Of a stretch of DNA of 46,557 nucleotides, positions 33,950-43,366 are shown piece by piece. A model generated the notes under the pieces. That model was not told the origin of the DNA. It saw nothing but the letters and a program-made list of their open reading frames with translations, and did not search any database. Position 1 is the first letter of the stretch; the number at the start of each line of letters is the position of its first letter. A program made the position numbers and the translations under genes. Source of the stretch: an uncultured Bacilli bacterium (GTDB lineage: Bacteria; Bacillota_I; Bacilli_A; RF39; UBA660); contig CALVIU010000004.1 in assembly GCA_944331835.1 (NCBI GenBank), positions 1-46,557 on the forward strand, given 5' to 3'.

Positions 33950-34050
33950 TGTTTGAAAAATTTGTTGATTGGTTTTGGGTATTTATTCCTTTCTTAATAC
34001 TGTTCCTATTCTTTATTATTCTGGCTATTATAAAGAGGAATAAAAAGTAA
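33949..34050 (+). CDS. 33-aa single-TM protein coupled to the BceB-type permease
   Basis: Begins MFEKFVDWFWVFIPFLILFL and ends AIIKRNKK: a short amphipathic start, one strongly hydrophobic helix of about 20 residues, and a basic tail, i.e. an inner-membrane micropeptide. The ATG overlaps the permease stop as TAATG, and AAGG lies upstream, so it is almost certainly translated by coupling. A terminator follows 4 nt after its stop, placing it as the last gene of the Bce operon. I know of no standard Bce component of this kind; it may regulate or stabilise the transporter. Confidence 0.7.
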   Translation: MFEKFVDWFWVFIPFLILFLFFIILAIIKRNKK

Positions 34051-34053
34051 AGA

Positions 34054-34092
34054 AAAACTACTAGAGGAAATGAAAACTAGTAGTTTTTTGTT
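34054..34092 (+). terminator. Terminator of the Bce operon (bidirectional)
   Basis: Perfect 11-bp stem AAAACTACTAG/CTAGTAGTTTT (34054-34064, 34077-34087) with T-runs on the plus strand. It also serves the convergent collagen-like gene. Confidence 0.85.
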
Positions 34093-34095
34093 TTA

Positions 34096-34990
<895 letters not shown>

Positions 34991-35003
34991 TAATAGAATA
35001 TGA

Positions 35004-35012
35004 GGGATTAAA
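35004..35012 (-). promoter_or_regulatory. CATATnnTA-type box upstream of collagen-like gene 2
   Basis: On the minus strand CATATTCTA lies about 14 nt before AAAGGAGG. It shares the CCTCATAT context with the box upstream of the 38614 gene. Approximate placement; function inferred only from recurrence. Confidence 0.3.
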
Positions 35013-35110
35013 TAAAACGCATGTGCAAATATACTAAATTAATAAAAAAATTCAAAAAAATATTGCTAGTTTTCTTAAAATGGGGTATATTTAAAATAGG
35101 TGAGCAGTAT

Positions 35111-38100
35111 ATGAGGAAACGTAAATTGTTATATTTTTTTATCCCGTTAGTAATTGTATTTATAATTGGATTAGCTTTTTATTTTAAAACAGATAACGCC
35201 CAAGCAGCATATTCTCATAACTTTGAAAGAGTTGAAACATATGAGGATACTGATGGTAAAACTGTATATGTTTATGACTTTTATGTCGAACTTACACAAA
35301 ATAGCACATTTAATCATGTAGAGGCTAGTTTTGAAACTGTAGGTCTAGAAATATTAGATTTTGAAATAAAAGAAGACTTTGTAACTGAATCTTTAGATTT
35401 GGGATCAGGTGATGGAGGAAGCTTTAGTTTAACTTCTAATACAATATATACCTCTGATACCGGCAAAGTTGTTTATGCAACAATTACTGTTAAAGCAACA
35501 GGAACAGAAGATTGTTTTTTAAGATTTATTCCATCTCCGCCTCAAACTGTAAACACTAATGATGTCGATATAACAAAAACTGCCTTAGCTACTCAAGAAT
35601 CGAGTACGCCAATACGTGAAGTAGAAGATAATGAAACTTTTTATTATAAAATATTATTAGAAAATAACAGCCCGATTCCTACAGATAATTTGGTTGTAAC
35701 AGATAGAATACCTGATGAATTTGAAATATTGAATGCTTATACTGGTAATGTATCCGGTCAAAATATTACTTGGAATATAGATTCAATGGATGTCGGAGAA
35801 ACTATCGAATTATTTGTTCAAGTTAGAGTTAAAGAAGACTTTGATAGAACTGATTTCACTATAACTAATACAGCAACCGTAACAATTAATGGTGAAGAAA
35901 AAAGTGACGATGCAACAGTAGAAATACTACAACCTGACTTAACTATTACTAAGGAAGCAAGTGTAAATGTCATTAAACCAGGAGAAGAATTTAGTTATAC
36001 TATTACAGTTACTAATAGAGGTGAAGGAACTGCTAAAAATGTAGTAGTTTTTGATGACATATCTAGATACTTTACTATTGTTAATTCGAGTATTTTCAAT
36101 AGCGGAAGTGGTAATAGTACTAGATTTGTTATTGGAGATCTTGCTTATAATGAATCAGCTTCTATAACAATAATTGTTCGTGTAAATTATAATGCACCAT
36201 TTGATACAATCGATAATATTGCTATTGCTAGGGCTGATAATAATGATCGAGTTGATGATAATGATACAGTCGTTATTAGTGATTCAAATTTAACAATTAC
36301 TAAAACTGCTACTAAAAATGAACTTCGTCCTGGAGAAGAATTTACTTATAATATAGTTATTACTAATGAAGGAGACACTAGTAGTAATCCTTTAACTGTA
36401 ACTGATATTATTGATTCGAGATTAGAAATAGTTTCAGCTCCCGAAGCAAATATTAATGGTCAACAAGTAAGTTGGAGTTTATCTAGCCTTGCATCATCAA
36501 GAAGTCAGACATACACTATAACTGTTCGCGTTAGAGATAATGTTGCTACTGGTTCAAATATTCCAAACGTAGCAATATTAGAAGAAAAAGGCAAAGCTGA
36601 TAAACAAGACGATGAAGATATTACAGTAGTTGATTCAAATGTTACTATAAGTAAGACAGCAAGTAAAAATGAAGTAAAACCTGGCGAAGAATTTGAATAT
36701 TATATTGATGTAGTCAATAATGGTGATGTACCAAGCCGTGATTTGACTATTACAGATGTAATTGATTCACGTTTAGAAATAGTAAGAGCATCTGGAGCAA
36801 GCATCAATGGTCAAACAATTACATGGCATATATCTAGTCTTGATCCAAGCGAAAGCGAAAGATTTACAGTAGTTGTTCGTGTTAAAAGTGATGTTGCTAA
36901 TAATACAGTTATTAACAATGTTGTAACACTAAGAGAACCTGGTAAACCAGATCAAACAGATGATGAAGATGTTACTGTGAAAAAGCCAATTTTAAATATA
37001 ACCAAAGTAGCATATAATGATGAAGGAGAAAAAACTATTGCTCCTGGTGAAGAATATTATTATCAAATAACTGTTACCAATACTGGCTCAATAGCAAGTG
37101 GCTTAATAACTATTACGGATAATATAAACTCCTTACTTACAATAGTTGATAGTGATGGAGGAACTGTAAATGGCAATCGTATAACTTGGACTATCGATTC
37201 ATTACCAACCAGTGGCAATATTACCTATACTGTTAAAGTACGACTTTCTACCTCAGCAACAAGTGGTACAAGTATTCCAAATACAGCAGTACTAACTCAT
37301 GAAGACGAAACTCTTGAAGATGATGATACAGTTGAAGTTGTTGATTCTGATGTTTATCTACTTAAAAGAGCCAGTCAAGAAGTTGTCCACACCGGTGAAG
37401 AATTTTATTATACGATAACCATTGGTAATAATGGAACAAATGCTGCAGAGAATTTAGTTTTAACAGATTCTATTCCCGAAAAATTAGAATTGCTCGGAGT
37501 AGAATATACCAATGGTAATACCAGTCATAATATTTCTGGAAATAATCTTACTGTCAACATTTCTGAACTGGCTGTAAATGAAACTATCAATTTGACTGTT
37601 CGTGTTAAAGTAAGAGATAATGTAGTAATGGATGAAGTTATTCTTAACAAAGCTATATTAACATATGATGATAAGACTAAAACAAGTGAAGATGATGTTA
37701 TAGTGGTTGATTCAAATTTGACGGTTGATAAAGTTAGTAGCAAAGATAAAGTGTTAAATACTGAACATTTCTTTTACACTATAACTGTAAGTAATACCGG
37801 AACTTATCAAGCAGAAAATGTCCAAGTAGTTGACACTTATGATGAAAATCTAACAATTGTAAGCTGCGATAATTGCGTTGCTAGCAATAACACTTTAACT
37901 TGGGATGTAGGAACAATTGCAGTTGGTGAGTCTGTTACGTTTACAGTTGAAGCCTATATTGAAAACCAAGATTCTGGATACATAATTAATAATGAAGTAG
38001 TTGTTAAAGAACCTGGCAAGCCAGACATTACTGATGAAGTAGATGTTGAAGTTGTCGATTATATTGTTACGATATCTAAAGAAGTAAGTGCCAGTGAAGT

Positions 38101-38530
38101 ACTTGTAGGTCAAGAATTTAAATATTATATTCATATTAAAAATGAAAGTGCAATAGCCATTCAAAATATTAAAGTTAGTGATGTTATCGATGAAAGGCTT
38201 ATTATTATTGATAGCGGCAATGCACTAATGAATGGAAACACTATTGAGTGGGAATTTTCTCTTTTAGCTAATGAAGAAAAAGTAATAGAAATAACGGTGA
38301 TGGCTAAAGAAGGAACACAGCCCGGAGAAGAAATACCTAATACTGCAATTTTAACAGTAGATGATGAAGATACACCAAGTAATGAAGTAATTGTTAAAAT
38401 AGTTGAAGAAGTTATCGAAAATCCTAAAACTGGTAGTAAATTAAATTATTTTCTACTTACTATCGGTTTAGTTAGTGTTGTAGGTATAGCAATTTATACT
38501 AAAAAACATAAAACAATCTATAAACTTTAA
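35111..38530 (+). CDS. DUF11-repeat surface protein with NPKTG sorting signal
   Basis: Protein of about 1,139 residues. An N-terminal signal/TM segment (FFIPLVIVFIIGLAFYF) is followed by a unique domain of about 150 residues. About eight DUF11-type Ig-like domains then follow, each opening with a variant of LTITKTATKNELRPGEEFTY and containing ITVTNxG and VTDxIDxRLEI. The C-terminus has ENPKTGSK, a hydrophobic helix and KKHK, which is a sortase sorting signal of the NPKTG type. The protein should be exported and linked to the wall or anchored at the membrane as a stalk or adhesin. The start at 35111 follows AGGTGAG; earlier in-frame ATGs would bury the signal peptide. Confidence 0.9.
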   Translation: MRKRKLLYFFIPLVIVFIIGLAFYFKTDNAQAAYSHNFERVETYEDTDGKTVYVYDFYVELTQNSTFNHVEASFETVGLEILDFEIKEDFVTESLDLGSGDGGSFSLTSNTIYTSDTGKVVYATITVKATGTEDCFLRFIPSPPQTVNTNDVDITKTALATQESSTPIREVEDNETFYYKILLENNSPIPTDNLVVTDRIPDEFEILNAYTGNVSGQNITWNIDSMDVGETIELFVQVRVKEDFDRTDFTITNTATVTINGEEKSDDATVEILQPDLTITKEASVNVIKPGEEFSYTITVTNRGEGTAKNVVVFDDISRYFTIVNSSIFNSGSGNSTRFVIGDLAYNESASITIIVRVNYNAPFDTIDNIAIARADNNDRVDDNDTVVISDSNLTITKTATKNELRPGEEFTYNIVITNEGDTSSNPLTVTDIIDSRLEIVSAPEANINGQQVSWSLSSLASSRSQTYTITVRVRDNVATGSNIPNVAILEEKGKADKQDDEDITVVDSNVTISKTASKNEVKPGEEFEYYIDVVNNGDVPSRDLTITDVIDSRLEIVRASGASINGQTITWHISSLDPSESERFTVVVRVKSDVANNTVINNVVTLREPGKPDQTDDEDVTVKKPILNITKVAYNDEGEKTIAPGEEYYYQITVTNTGSIASGLITITDNINSLLTIVDSDGGTVNGNRITWTIDSLPTSGNITYTVKVRLSTSATSGTSIPNTAVLTHEDETLEDDDTVEVVDSDVYLLKRASQEVVHTGEEFYYTITIGNNGTNAAENLVLTDSIPEKLELLGVEYTNGNTSHNISGNNLTVNISELAVNETINLTVRVKVRDNVVMDEVILNKAILTYDDKTKTSEDDVIVVDSNLTVDKVSSKDKVLNTEHFFYTITVSNTGTYQAENVQVVDTYDENLTIVSCDNCVASNNTLTWDVGTIAVGESVTFTVEAYIENQDSGYIINNEVVVKEPGKPDITDEVDVEVVDYIVTISKEVSASEVLVGQEFKYYIHIKNESAIAIQNIKVSDVIDERLIIIDSGNALMNGNTIEWEFSLLANEEKVIEITVMAKEGTQPGEEIPNTAILTVDDEDTPSNEVIVKIVEEVIENPKTGSKLNYFLLTIGLVSVVGIAIYTKKHKTIYKL

Positions 38531-38558
38531 AATTCTAGTCAGTCTAGAATTTTTTTTC
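38529..38558 (+). terminator. Terminator of the DUF11 gene
   Basis: Perfect 10-bp stem AAAATTCTAG/CTAGAATTTT, 5-nt loop, T-run. Confidence 0.85.
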
Positions 38559-38613
38559 TATTACAAGCAAAATTTAAAATTCCTCATATATTATTCTAGA
38601 AGGAGGAATATTT

Positions 38614-39609
38614 TTGAAAAGGAAAATTATTATAATTTTAATTGCTTTAATAGTTTTAGTTGGTGTATCTTTAATATTAATAAAAGTTTTTGATAAAAAA
38701 GAGGATTCATCTCTTACGAAAGTTCGTCTTGCCGAAGTTACTCACAGTTCATTTTATGCTCCTTTATATGTAGCAATTGAAAATGGTTACTTTGAGGAAG
38801 AAGGAATAGATTTAGAACTTATTTTAACTCCAGGTGCTGACAAAGTAAGTGCCGCTGTCTTATCCAATGATGTTGAAATTGGCTTTGCTGGTGCTGAATC
38901 TGCAATATATGTATATGATCAAGAAGAAAGTGATTATCTGCGCATATTTTCAGGACTAACCAAAAGAGATGGTCAATTTATTGTAGCCAGAGATAATTAT
39001 GAAGACTTCTCTTTGGAAGATTTATATGGTAAAGAAATTTTAGTAGGTAGATCCACCGGAATGCCAGCCTTAAATTTCTTAAATGGACTTAAAAATATGG
39101 GGATAGATATTGATAAAATAAATATCAATTACTCAGTAGAATTTGCAGCATTGTCCGGATCATTCATCGGAGGAACTGGAGATTTTGTCAATTTATTTGA
39201 ACCAAATGCAACCTCACTTGAAGAAAATGGCTATGGTCATGTTGTTGCTAGTGTTGGAGTAATGAGTGGCGAAGTTCCTTATACAGCATTCTATGCTCGT
39301 AAAAGTTATATCGAAGAGAATCCAGAAATAATTGAAGGTTTTACTAAAGCAATAGCTAAAGCCATAACTTACACATTAGAAAACGATGCTACTAAAGTTG
39401 CTGAAGATATCATTGATCAATTTCCAGATACTGATGTAAGTGAACTTGCTTTAATGATTGATCGTTATAAAGAATATGATTGCTGGTTAGAAAACCCATT
39501 TGTTAGTGAAGAATTATTTACTAATTTAGAAGACTTTTTAATAGACTTTGATCTTTTGAGTGATTATGTACCTTACGAAGATCTAGTAAATAATTTCTAT
39601 GAAGAATAA
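38614..39609 (+). CDS. ABC substrate-binding protein, SsuA/THI5 (NMT1)-like, membrane-anchored
   Basis: Protein of 331 residues. An N-terminal TM helix (IIIILIALIVLVGVSLILI) has no lipobox cysteine, so the protein is tethered by the helix rather than by lipid. The body begins VRLAEVTHSSFYAPLYVAIE and NGYFEEEGIDLEL, the standard opening of the THI5/SsuA class that binds thiamine precursors, sulfonates, riboflavin and related compounds. GAESAIYVYD and GRSTGMPALNFL are also class features. The ligand cannot be named. The start is TTG at 38614, with GGAGG 7 nt upstream. It overlaps the following ATPase by 11 nt; the permease is absent from the window. Confidence 0.85.
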   Translation: MKRKIIIILIALIVLVGVSLILIKVFDKKEDSSLTKVRLAEVTHSSFYAPLYVAIENGYFEEEGIDLELILTPGADKVSAAVLSNDVEIGFAGAESAIYVYDQEESDYLRIFSGLTKRDGQFIVARDNYEDFSLEDLYGKEILVGRSTGMPALNFLNGLKNMGIDIDKININYSVEFAALSGSFIGGTGDFVNLFEPNATSLEENGYGHVVASVGVMSGEVPYTAFYARKSYIEENPEIIEGFTKAIAKAITYTLENDATKVAEDIIDQFPDTDVSELALMIDRYKEYDCWLENPFVSEELFTNLEDFLIDFDLLSDYVPYEDLVNNFYEE

Positions 39610-40021
39610 ATTATTAGAAGTAAAAAAATTAAGTAAAAATTATCATACTAAGATGGGTGAAGTAAAAGCCATCGACAATATATCATTTGATGTTTATGAA
39701 GGAGAGTTTTTATGCATTATTGGGCCTTCTGGTTGTGGTAAATCTACCGTTTTAAATATACTAGCAAATCTAGATGATAAAAGTTCTGGAGACATAATCC
39801 AAAACAAGAAATTAAAAGTAGGGTATATGTTACAAGAAGATGCTTTATTTCCTTGGTTAAATATATTAGATAATGCTCTTTTAGGATTAAATATAAGACA
39901 TGAACTTACTCCTGATAATATTGCTTATACCAAGTATTTATTAGAAAAGTATGGACTTAAGGATTTTTTAGAAAAATATCCGCATCAACTATCTGGAGGA
40001 ATGCGTCAGCGAGTAGTATGA
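39599..40021 (+). pseudogene. Truncated ABC ATPase (SsuB/TauB-like)
   Basis: The first 140 residues of a nitrate/sulfonate/taurine-type ATPase: Walker A GPSGCGKST, the Q-loop in GYMLQEDALFPW, and LSGGMRQRV. The frame hits a stop two codons later. Walker B, D-loop and H-loop (about 110 residues) are missing and are not found in other frames downstream, so the protein cannot hydrolyse ATP. The break at about 40015 marks the boundary to a block of unrelated genes, either an insertion or an assembly join. Confidence 0.85.
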
Positions 40022-40095
40022 ATACAGTATAGACACAGGTAATAATTATGTAAAGTTGCTTATAACCCTTATAAATAAAGGAAAAGAGGTAAATT

Positions 40096-40491
40096 ATGTT
40101 GTTAGATAATAATACAAAAAAGGTAATAAATTTAATAAATAATTTTGATACTTTAAACAATATTGACAAATTAAGATTAAGTATTTGTATATTAGAAAAC
40201 AAGAATTTTAATATTAATTTTAATACTAGAGATATAATCATTCTTTTAAAAGAAGTTTTATCTAAACTAGATTCTAATTATGGTAAAATCATTGTCAATT
40301 TTAGTAGATATAAACATTTATTATTTTTTTCAGCCAAATATTTAGAATTAAATGATTTAGAAAAGAAAAAGTTTACTGTGGAAATGTTATTTAATATTTA
40401 TGAAACTGATTTTAATGATGAAATAATTAATAATGAGATAAATAAATTATTACCAATTTATGATTATTCATATTGCATATTAAACAGTTAA
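40096..40491 (+). CDS. Hypothetical protein, 131 aa
   Basis: Mostly helical, Asn/Lys/Leu-rich soluble protein, no known motif. AAAGAGG lies upstream of the ATG. It is the only plus-strand gene in the final 6.5 kb and lies 75 nt past the break in the ABC ATPase. A strong terminator follows. The product is not recognised. Confidence 0.6.
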   Translation: MLLDNNTKKVINLINNFDTLNNIDKLRLSICILENKNFNINFNTRDIIILLKEVLSKLDSNYGKIIVNFSRYKHLLFFSAKYLELNDLEKKKFTVEMLFNIYETDFNDEIINNEINKLLPIYDYSYCILNS

Positions 40492-40529
40492 AAAATACCT
40501 AGTGGGAATAATCCTGCTAGGTATTTTTT
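40490..40529. terminator. Strong bidirectional terminator
   Basis: AAAATACCTAG pairs with CTAGGTATTTT around an inner GGGA/TCCT stem; T8 on the plus strand and T5 on the minus strand. It serves the convergent genes at 40096 and 40530. Confidence 0.85.
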
Positions 40530-40736
40530 TTATTGATTGTTATTAGATTTTTCTTTAATAGTTTCTAGAAAATCTTGTAAATTTTGTGGATGTTCATGAA
40601 TATAATTTAATATATCCTGTACATCATTACCATTTTCAGAATTATCGTTTGATGATTCCAATTTGATTTCCTCTAACTTTTCGTCAATTTTTTTGATTAA
40701 TTCGTTAATATTTGTTGTGCCATTTTCATGATTCAT
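40530..40736 (-). CDS. Small acidic hypothetical protein, 68 aa
   Basis: Asn/Glu-rich, two predicted helices (INELIKKIDEKLEEIKLE and the NLQDFLETIKEKS end) with a polar linker. The start is backed by a strong TAGGAGGTATAAATT. No family recognised. Confidence 0.65.
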   Translation of the reverse strand: MNHENGTTNINELIKKIDEKLEEIKLESSNDNSENGNDVQDILNYIHEHPQNLQDFLETIKEKSNNNQ

Positions 40737-40822
40737 AATTTATACCTCCTATACTATTTTATCATATAAATCATTTTTTATAATTAAAACCTTGCTTTTA
40801 AATATTTTTATAAATATATTAT

Positions 40823-42442
40823 TTATCTATGTATTCCTTTGTTTTCTTCTCCAAATCCATCTAAAATATATGGTTGATAATTTGTCTTAGATTTTTCTTT
40901 CTCATTGATATGATTTTTAACAATTGTATTAATCTCCAATGCTAATATTTGCGATATATTGCTATTTATATTATACCGTGATTCTAAATCATCTGGAGTA
41001 ATTGGTACAAAAGGAAAACCATTATTATATTTTTCATACATATCAAAAATTATATTCCATTTCACTTCATCAGCAACCATCATACTTAAATCATCATTTA
41101 CCTCTCCCTCGATAGATGAATTATTAGTTTGACTAATTTGAGTTGGTTTGGTGTTTGATATAGAATCAACATTTTGCAATGAACCAGTAGTTTCTACTTC
41201 TTCTGCTTTTTGTGTCATAGTTCCTAATCTATTTAATTGATCTTCTTTTATCAACATATTAACAATTTTAAAAAGTTTTTTATTAATTTGCTCAATAATC
41301 ATATCCCATTCTTCATCCGATATAGGATATCTTGGTATATGATAAATCGATTTAAAATGCTCTTTATATGAAGAAACGTCAGCATCTTTTAATGAATATG
41401 GGTAAGTCCTGTATATTTTATTAGCAAAATCCATTACAGTTGAATTAATAAAATTATCCATTATTTGTTGTTTTCTTTTTAAGTATTCTTCATCTTCTTT
41501 TGATTGTTCCACTTTAGTTTCTTGTTTTACAGATACTCCATTTAATTGTTGACTATTATTAGAACTTAATATTTTATTCATAGAACTTTCAAGTTTTTTT
41601 ATTTCTTCAAGTGCAGGGATCTTATGAGAAATAAAACTTTCTATGGCTATATCTGAAATATCACTTAATTGTTCGTTATATGTTCCTTTTGATAATTCTT
41701 CAATCAAATTTGCTAATTGTCTTGAAGTTTTTGCAATAACAGATTTATCAGAACTATAGTTTGGATTTCTAAACATATCATCTAATTCTTTTTTTCTTCT
41801 TTGACATATATCTATTGTTTTTTCTAACAATGCTTGTTCAGTAGTCTTTTTCAAGTCTGATGAAACAGCAAGTGCTTCATCACTCTTTCTGGCATACTCA
41901 GGTGCAGTGTATATTGTTCTTTTTTCATTTTCAAATTTTAACTCTTCAATTAATCTTGGTGTTAAATTCACTAATGCACTTACAACACTTTTATTGTACG
42001 ACTTTAGCATATTAACAATATTTTCTTGTCTAGCAATAAAGTAATTATAATATTCTTCTTGTGTATGAAATTCACTTGCAATCCTACTAGATAAGTCTTT
42101 AAAATCATTTTCCAAAGATATATCAAATTCACGTAAACTTTCTAGTCTTTCGATTAAATTATTACCAAATAACTCATAATTTCTACTTGTTGTAATTTTT
42201 TCTAATTCTTCTTTTATAATTCTTTGAATTAAACTTAAAAATTGTTCTTCTTGCAAATTAAAATTAAAAGTTTCAATGCTTGTCTTAATTTGTTCTAATA
42301 ATCTTTCATTATCAATTTTATTAGGCAATATTATTTTTCCATCTAAATCAAGTAATTTATAAACTTGCATTTTTAATTCTCTTAATATATCTGCAGAATT
42401 ATTTAAAAGCATTTCAAAAAATTTAGTTGCTTCTTTTTCCAT
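40823..42442 (-). CDS. Long helical/coiled-coil hypothetical protein, 539 aa
   Basis: Soluble, Glu/Lys/Asn-rich protein predicted to be almost all helical, without TM segment, signal peptide or nucleotide-binding motif. A low-complexity Ser/Thr/Gln/Asn linker (about 410-450) separates the long N-terminal helical part from a C-terminal domain starting near VADEVKWNIIFDMYEKYNNG. AAAGGAGG supports the start. It is the largest unrecognised gene in the window, downstream of the 219-aa gene and on the same strand (about 75-nt gap), so the two may be expressed together. Confidence 0.75.
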   Translation of the reverse strand: MEKEATKFFEMLLNNSADILRELKMQVYKLLDLDGKIILPNKIDNERLLEQIKTSIETFNFNLQEEQFLSLIQRIIKEELEKITTSRNYELFGNNLIERLESLREFDISLENDFKDLSSRIASEFHTQEEYYNYFIARQENIVNMLKSYNKSVVSALVNLTPRLIEELKFENEKRTIYTAPEYARKSDEALAVSSDLKKTTEQALLEKTIDICQRRKKELDDMFRNPNYSSDKSVIAKTSRQLANLIEELSKGTYNEQLSDISDIAIESFISHKIPALEEIKKLESSMNKILSSNNSQQLNGVSVKQETKVEQSKEDEEYLKRKQQIMDNFINSTVMDFANKIYRTYPYSLKDADVSSYKEHFKSIYHIPRYPISDEEWDMIIEQINKKLFKIVNMLIKEDQLNRLGTMTQKAEEVETTGSLQNVDSISNTKPTQISQTNNSSIEGEVNDDLSMMVADEVKWNIIFDMYEKYNNGFPFVPITPDDLESRYNINSNISQILALEINTIVKNHINEKEKSKTNYQPYILDGFGEENKGIHR

Positions 42443-42517
42443 TTTTACCTCCTTTATTATTGAACATATTCGTATATTATTCTATTAAAGTTCTTCTTTA
42501 TTAAATCTTCTTTTTGC

Positions 42518-43153
42518 CTAATCATAATCAATAAAAGGATTTTTTTCTGATGGTGTCTGCCAATCTAAATTATATCTTTCTTTTAGTATCTTTTTTTCAA
42601 TAGACCATCTTCTTTGACAACTACCAAATGAGGGGATTATATTTCCGTTTTCATCCTTATGATAAAGTCCTTCTTTTATCATTAATTCATCAACTTCATC
42701 ACTTATTTCATTTAAATATTTTTTTTCTAATTCTAATTTTCCTATATTTTCTTTAGAAGATATATTTAATTTAATTGGCTCTATCTTTGAAAAACCAAAA
42801 TTTAATGCCATTTTAGTCTCTTCAGGTGCATCTCTTAACGACTGCAAAATTGTATATACTCTAATTACATCATTAAAGTTAGACTTTAATTCAGAAATTT
42901 GTTTTGCAGTATATCCTTCTATCATTATTTGATTTGGAAAATTAAAACTATCATTGGTTAAACATTTAATAAATTCATTTAATATGTCGTCGTATTTAGA
43001 TAATCCTTCAAATATAATCTTACAAATTGTATCATTTGTATTAACATTATTTTTAAAATAACTAACAATACTATCTACTGCAATAGGATCTGAAACCTTT
43101 AATTTTACCATCTTTTCAAACGATATATTAAAATCATTAGTTTTTTCACTCAT
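42518..43153 (-). CDS. Hypothetical protein, 211 aa
   Basis: Soluble helical protein. The C-terminal end has a distinctive signature: SFGSCQRRWSIEKKILKERY followed by NLDWQTPSEKNPFIDYD. I recall similar RRW-x-x-EKKILKE-x-Y-x-DW tails in other uncharacterised low-GC proteins but cannot name the family. The start at 43153 follows GGGTGAAG; the longer in-frame ATG at 43177 lies inside the promoter region. Its promoter and a palindrome lie upstream. Confidence 0.7.
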   Translation of the reverse strand: MSEKTNDFNISFEKMVKLKVSDPIAVDSIVSYFKNNVNTNDTICKIIFEGLSKYDDILNEFIKCLTNDSFNFPNQIMIEGYTAKQISELKSNFNDVIRVYTILQSLRDAPEETKMALNFGFSKIEPIKLNISSKENIGKLELEKKYLNEISDEVDELMIKEGLYHKDENGNIIPSFGSCQRRWSIEKKILKERYNLDWQTPSEKNPFIDYD

Positions 43154-43175
43154 TATCTTCACCCTACTTTTTTTC

Positions 43176-43184
43176 ATTATAACA
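43176..43184 (-). promoter_or_regulatory. Extended -10 promoter of the 211-aa/539-aa genes
   Basis: Minus strand TGTTATAAT, 22 nt upstream of the start codon, fitting TGn-TATAAT. Confidence 0.55.
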
Positions 43185-43208
43185 CAAAAATATTTGATTA
43201 TTTTATAA

Positions 43209-43227
43209 TTTTACACATTTTGTAAAA
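43209..43227. promoter_or_regulatory. Palindrome TTTTACA-N5-TGTAAAA
   Basis: 7-bp perfect arms with a 5-nt spacer, about 25-45 nt upstream of the extended -10 box: a typical place for an activator or repressor dimer. Confidence 0.45.
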
Positions 43228-43366
43228 CTTAACATATACTTGTCAGATTAGCCTATTTTAATAATGACTTTTTCACATATACTACAATATTTTATTTTTA
43301 AATAATCATACTAGGTATTTCTCTTAATTTTGAATCAAACATTTAGGCATCCCTCTCTTATTATAT

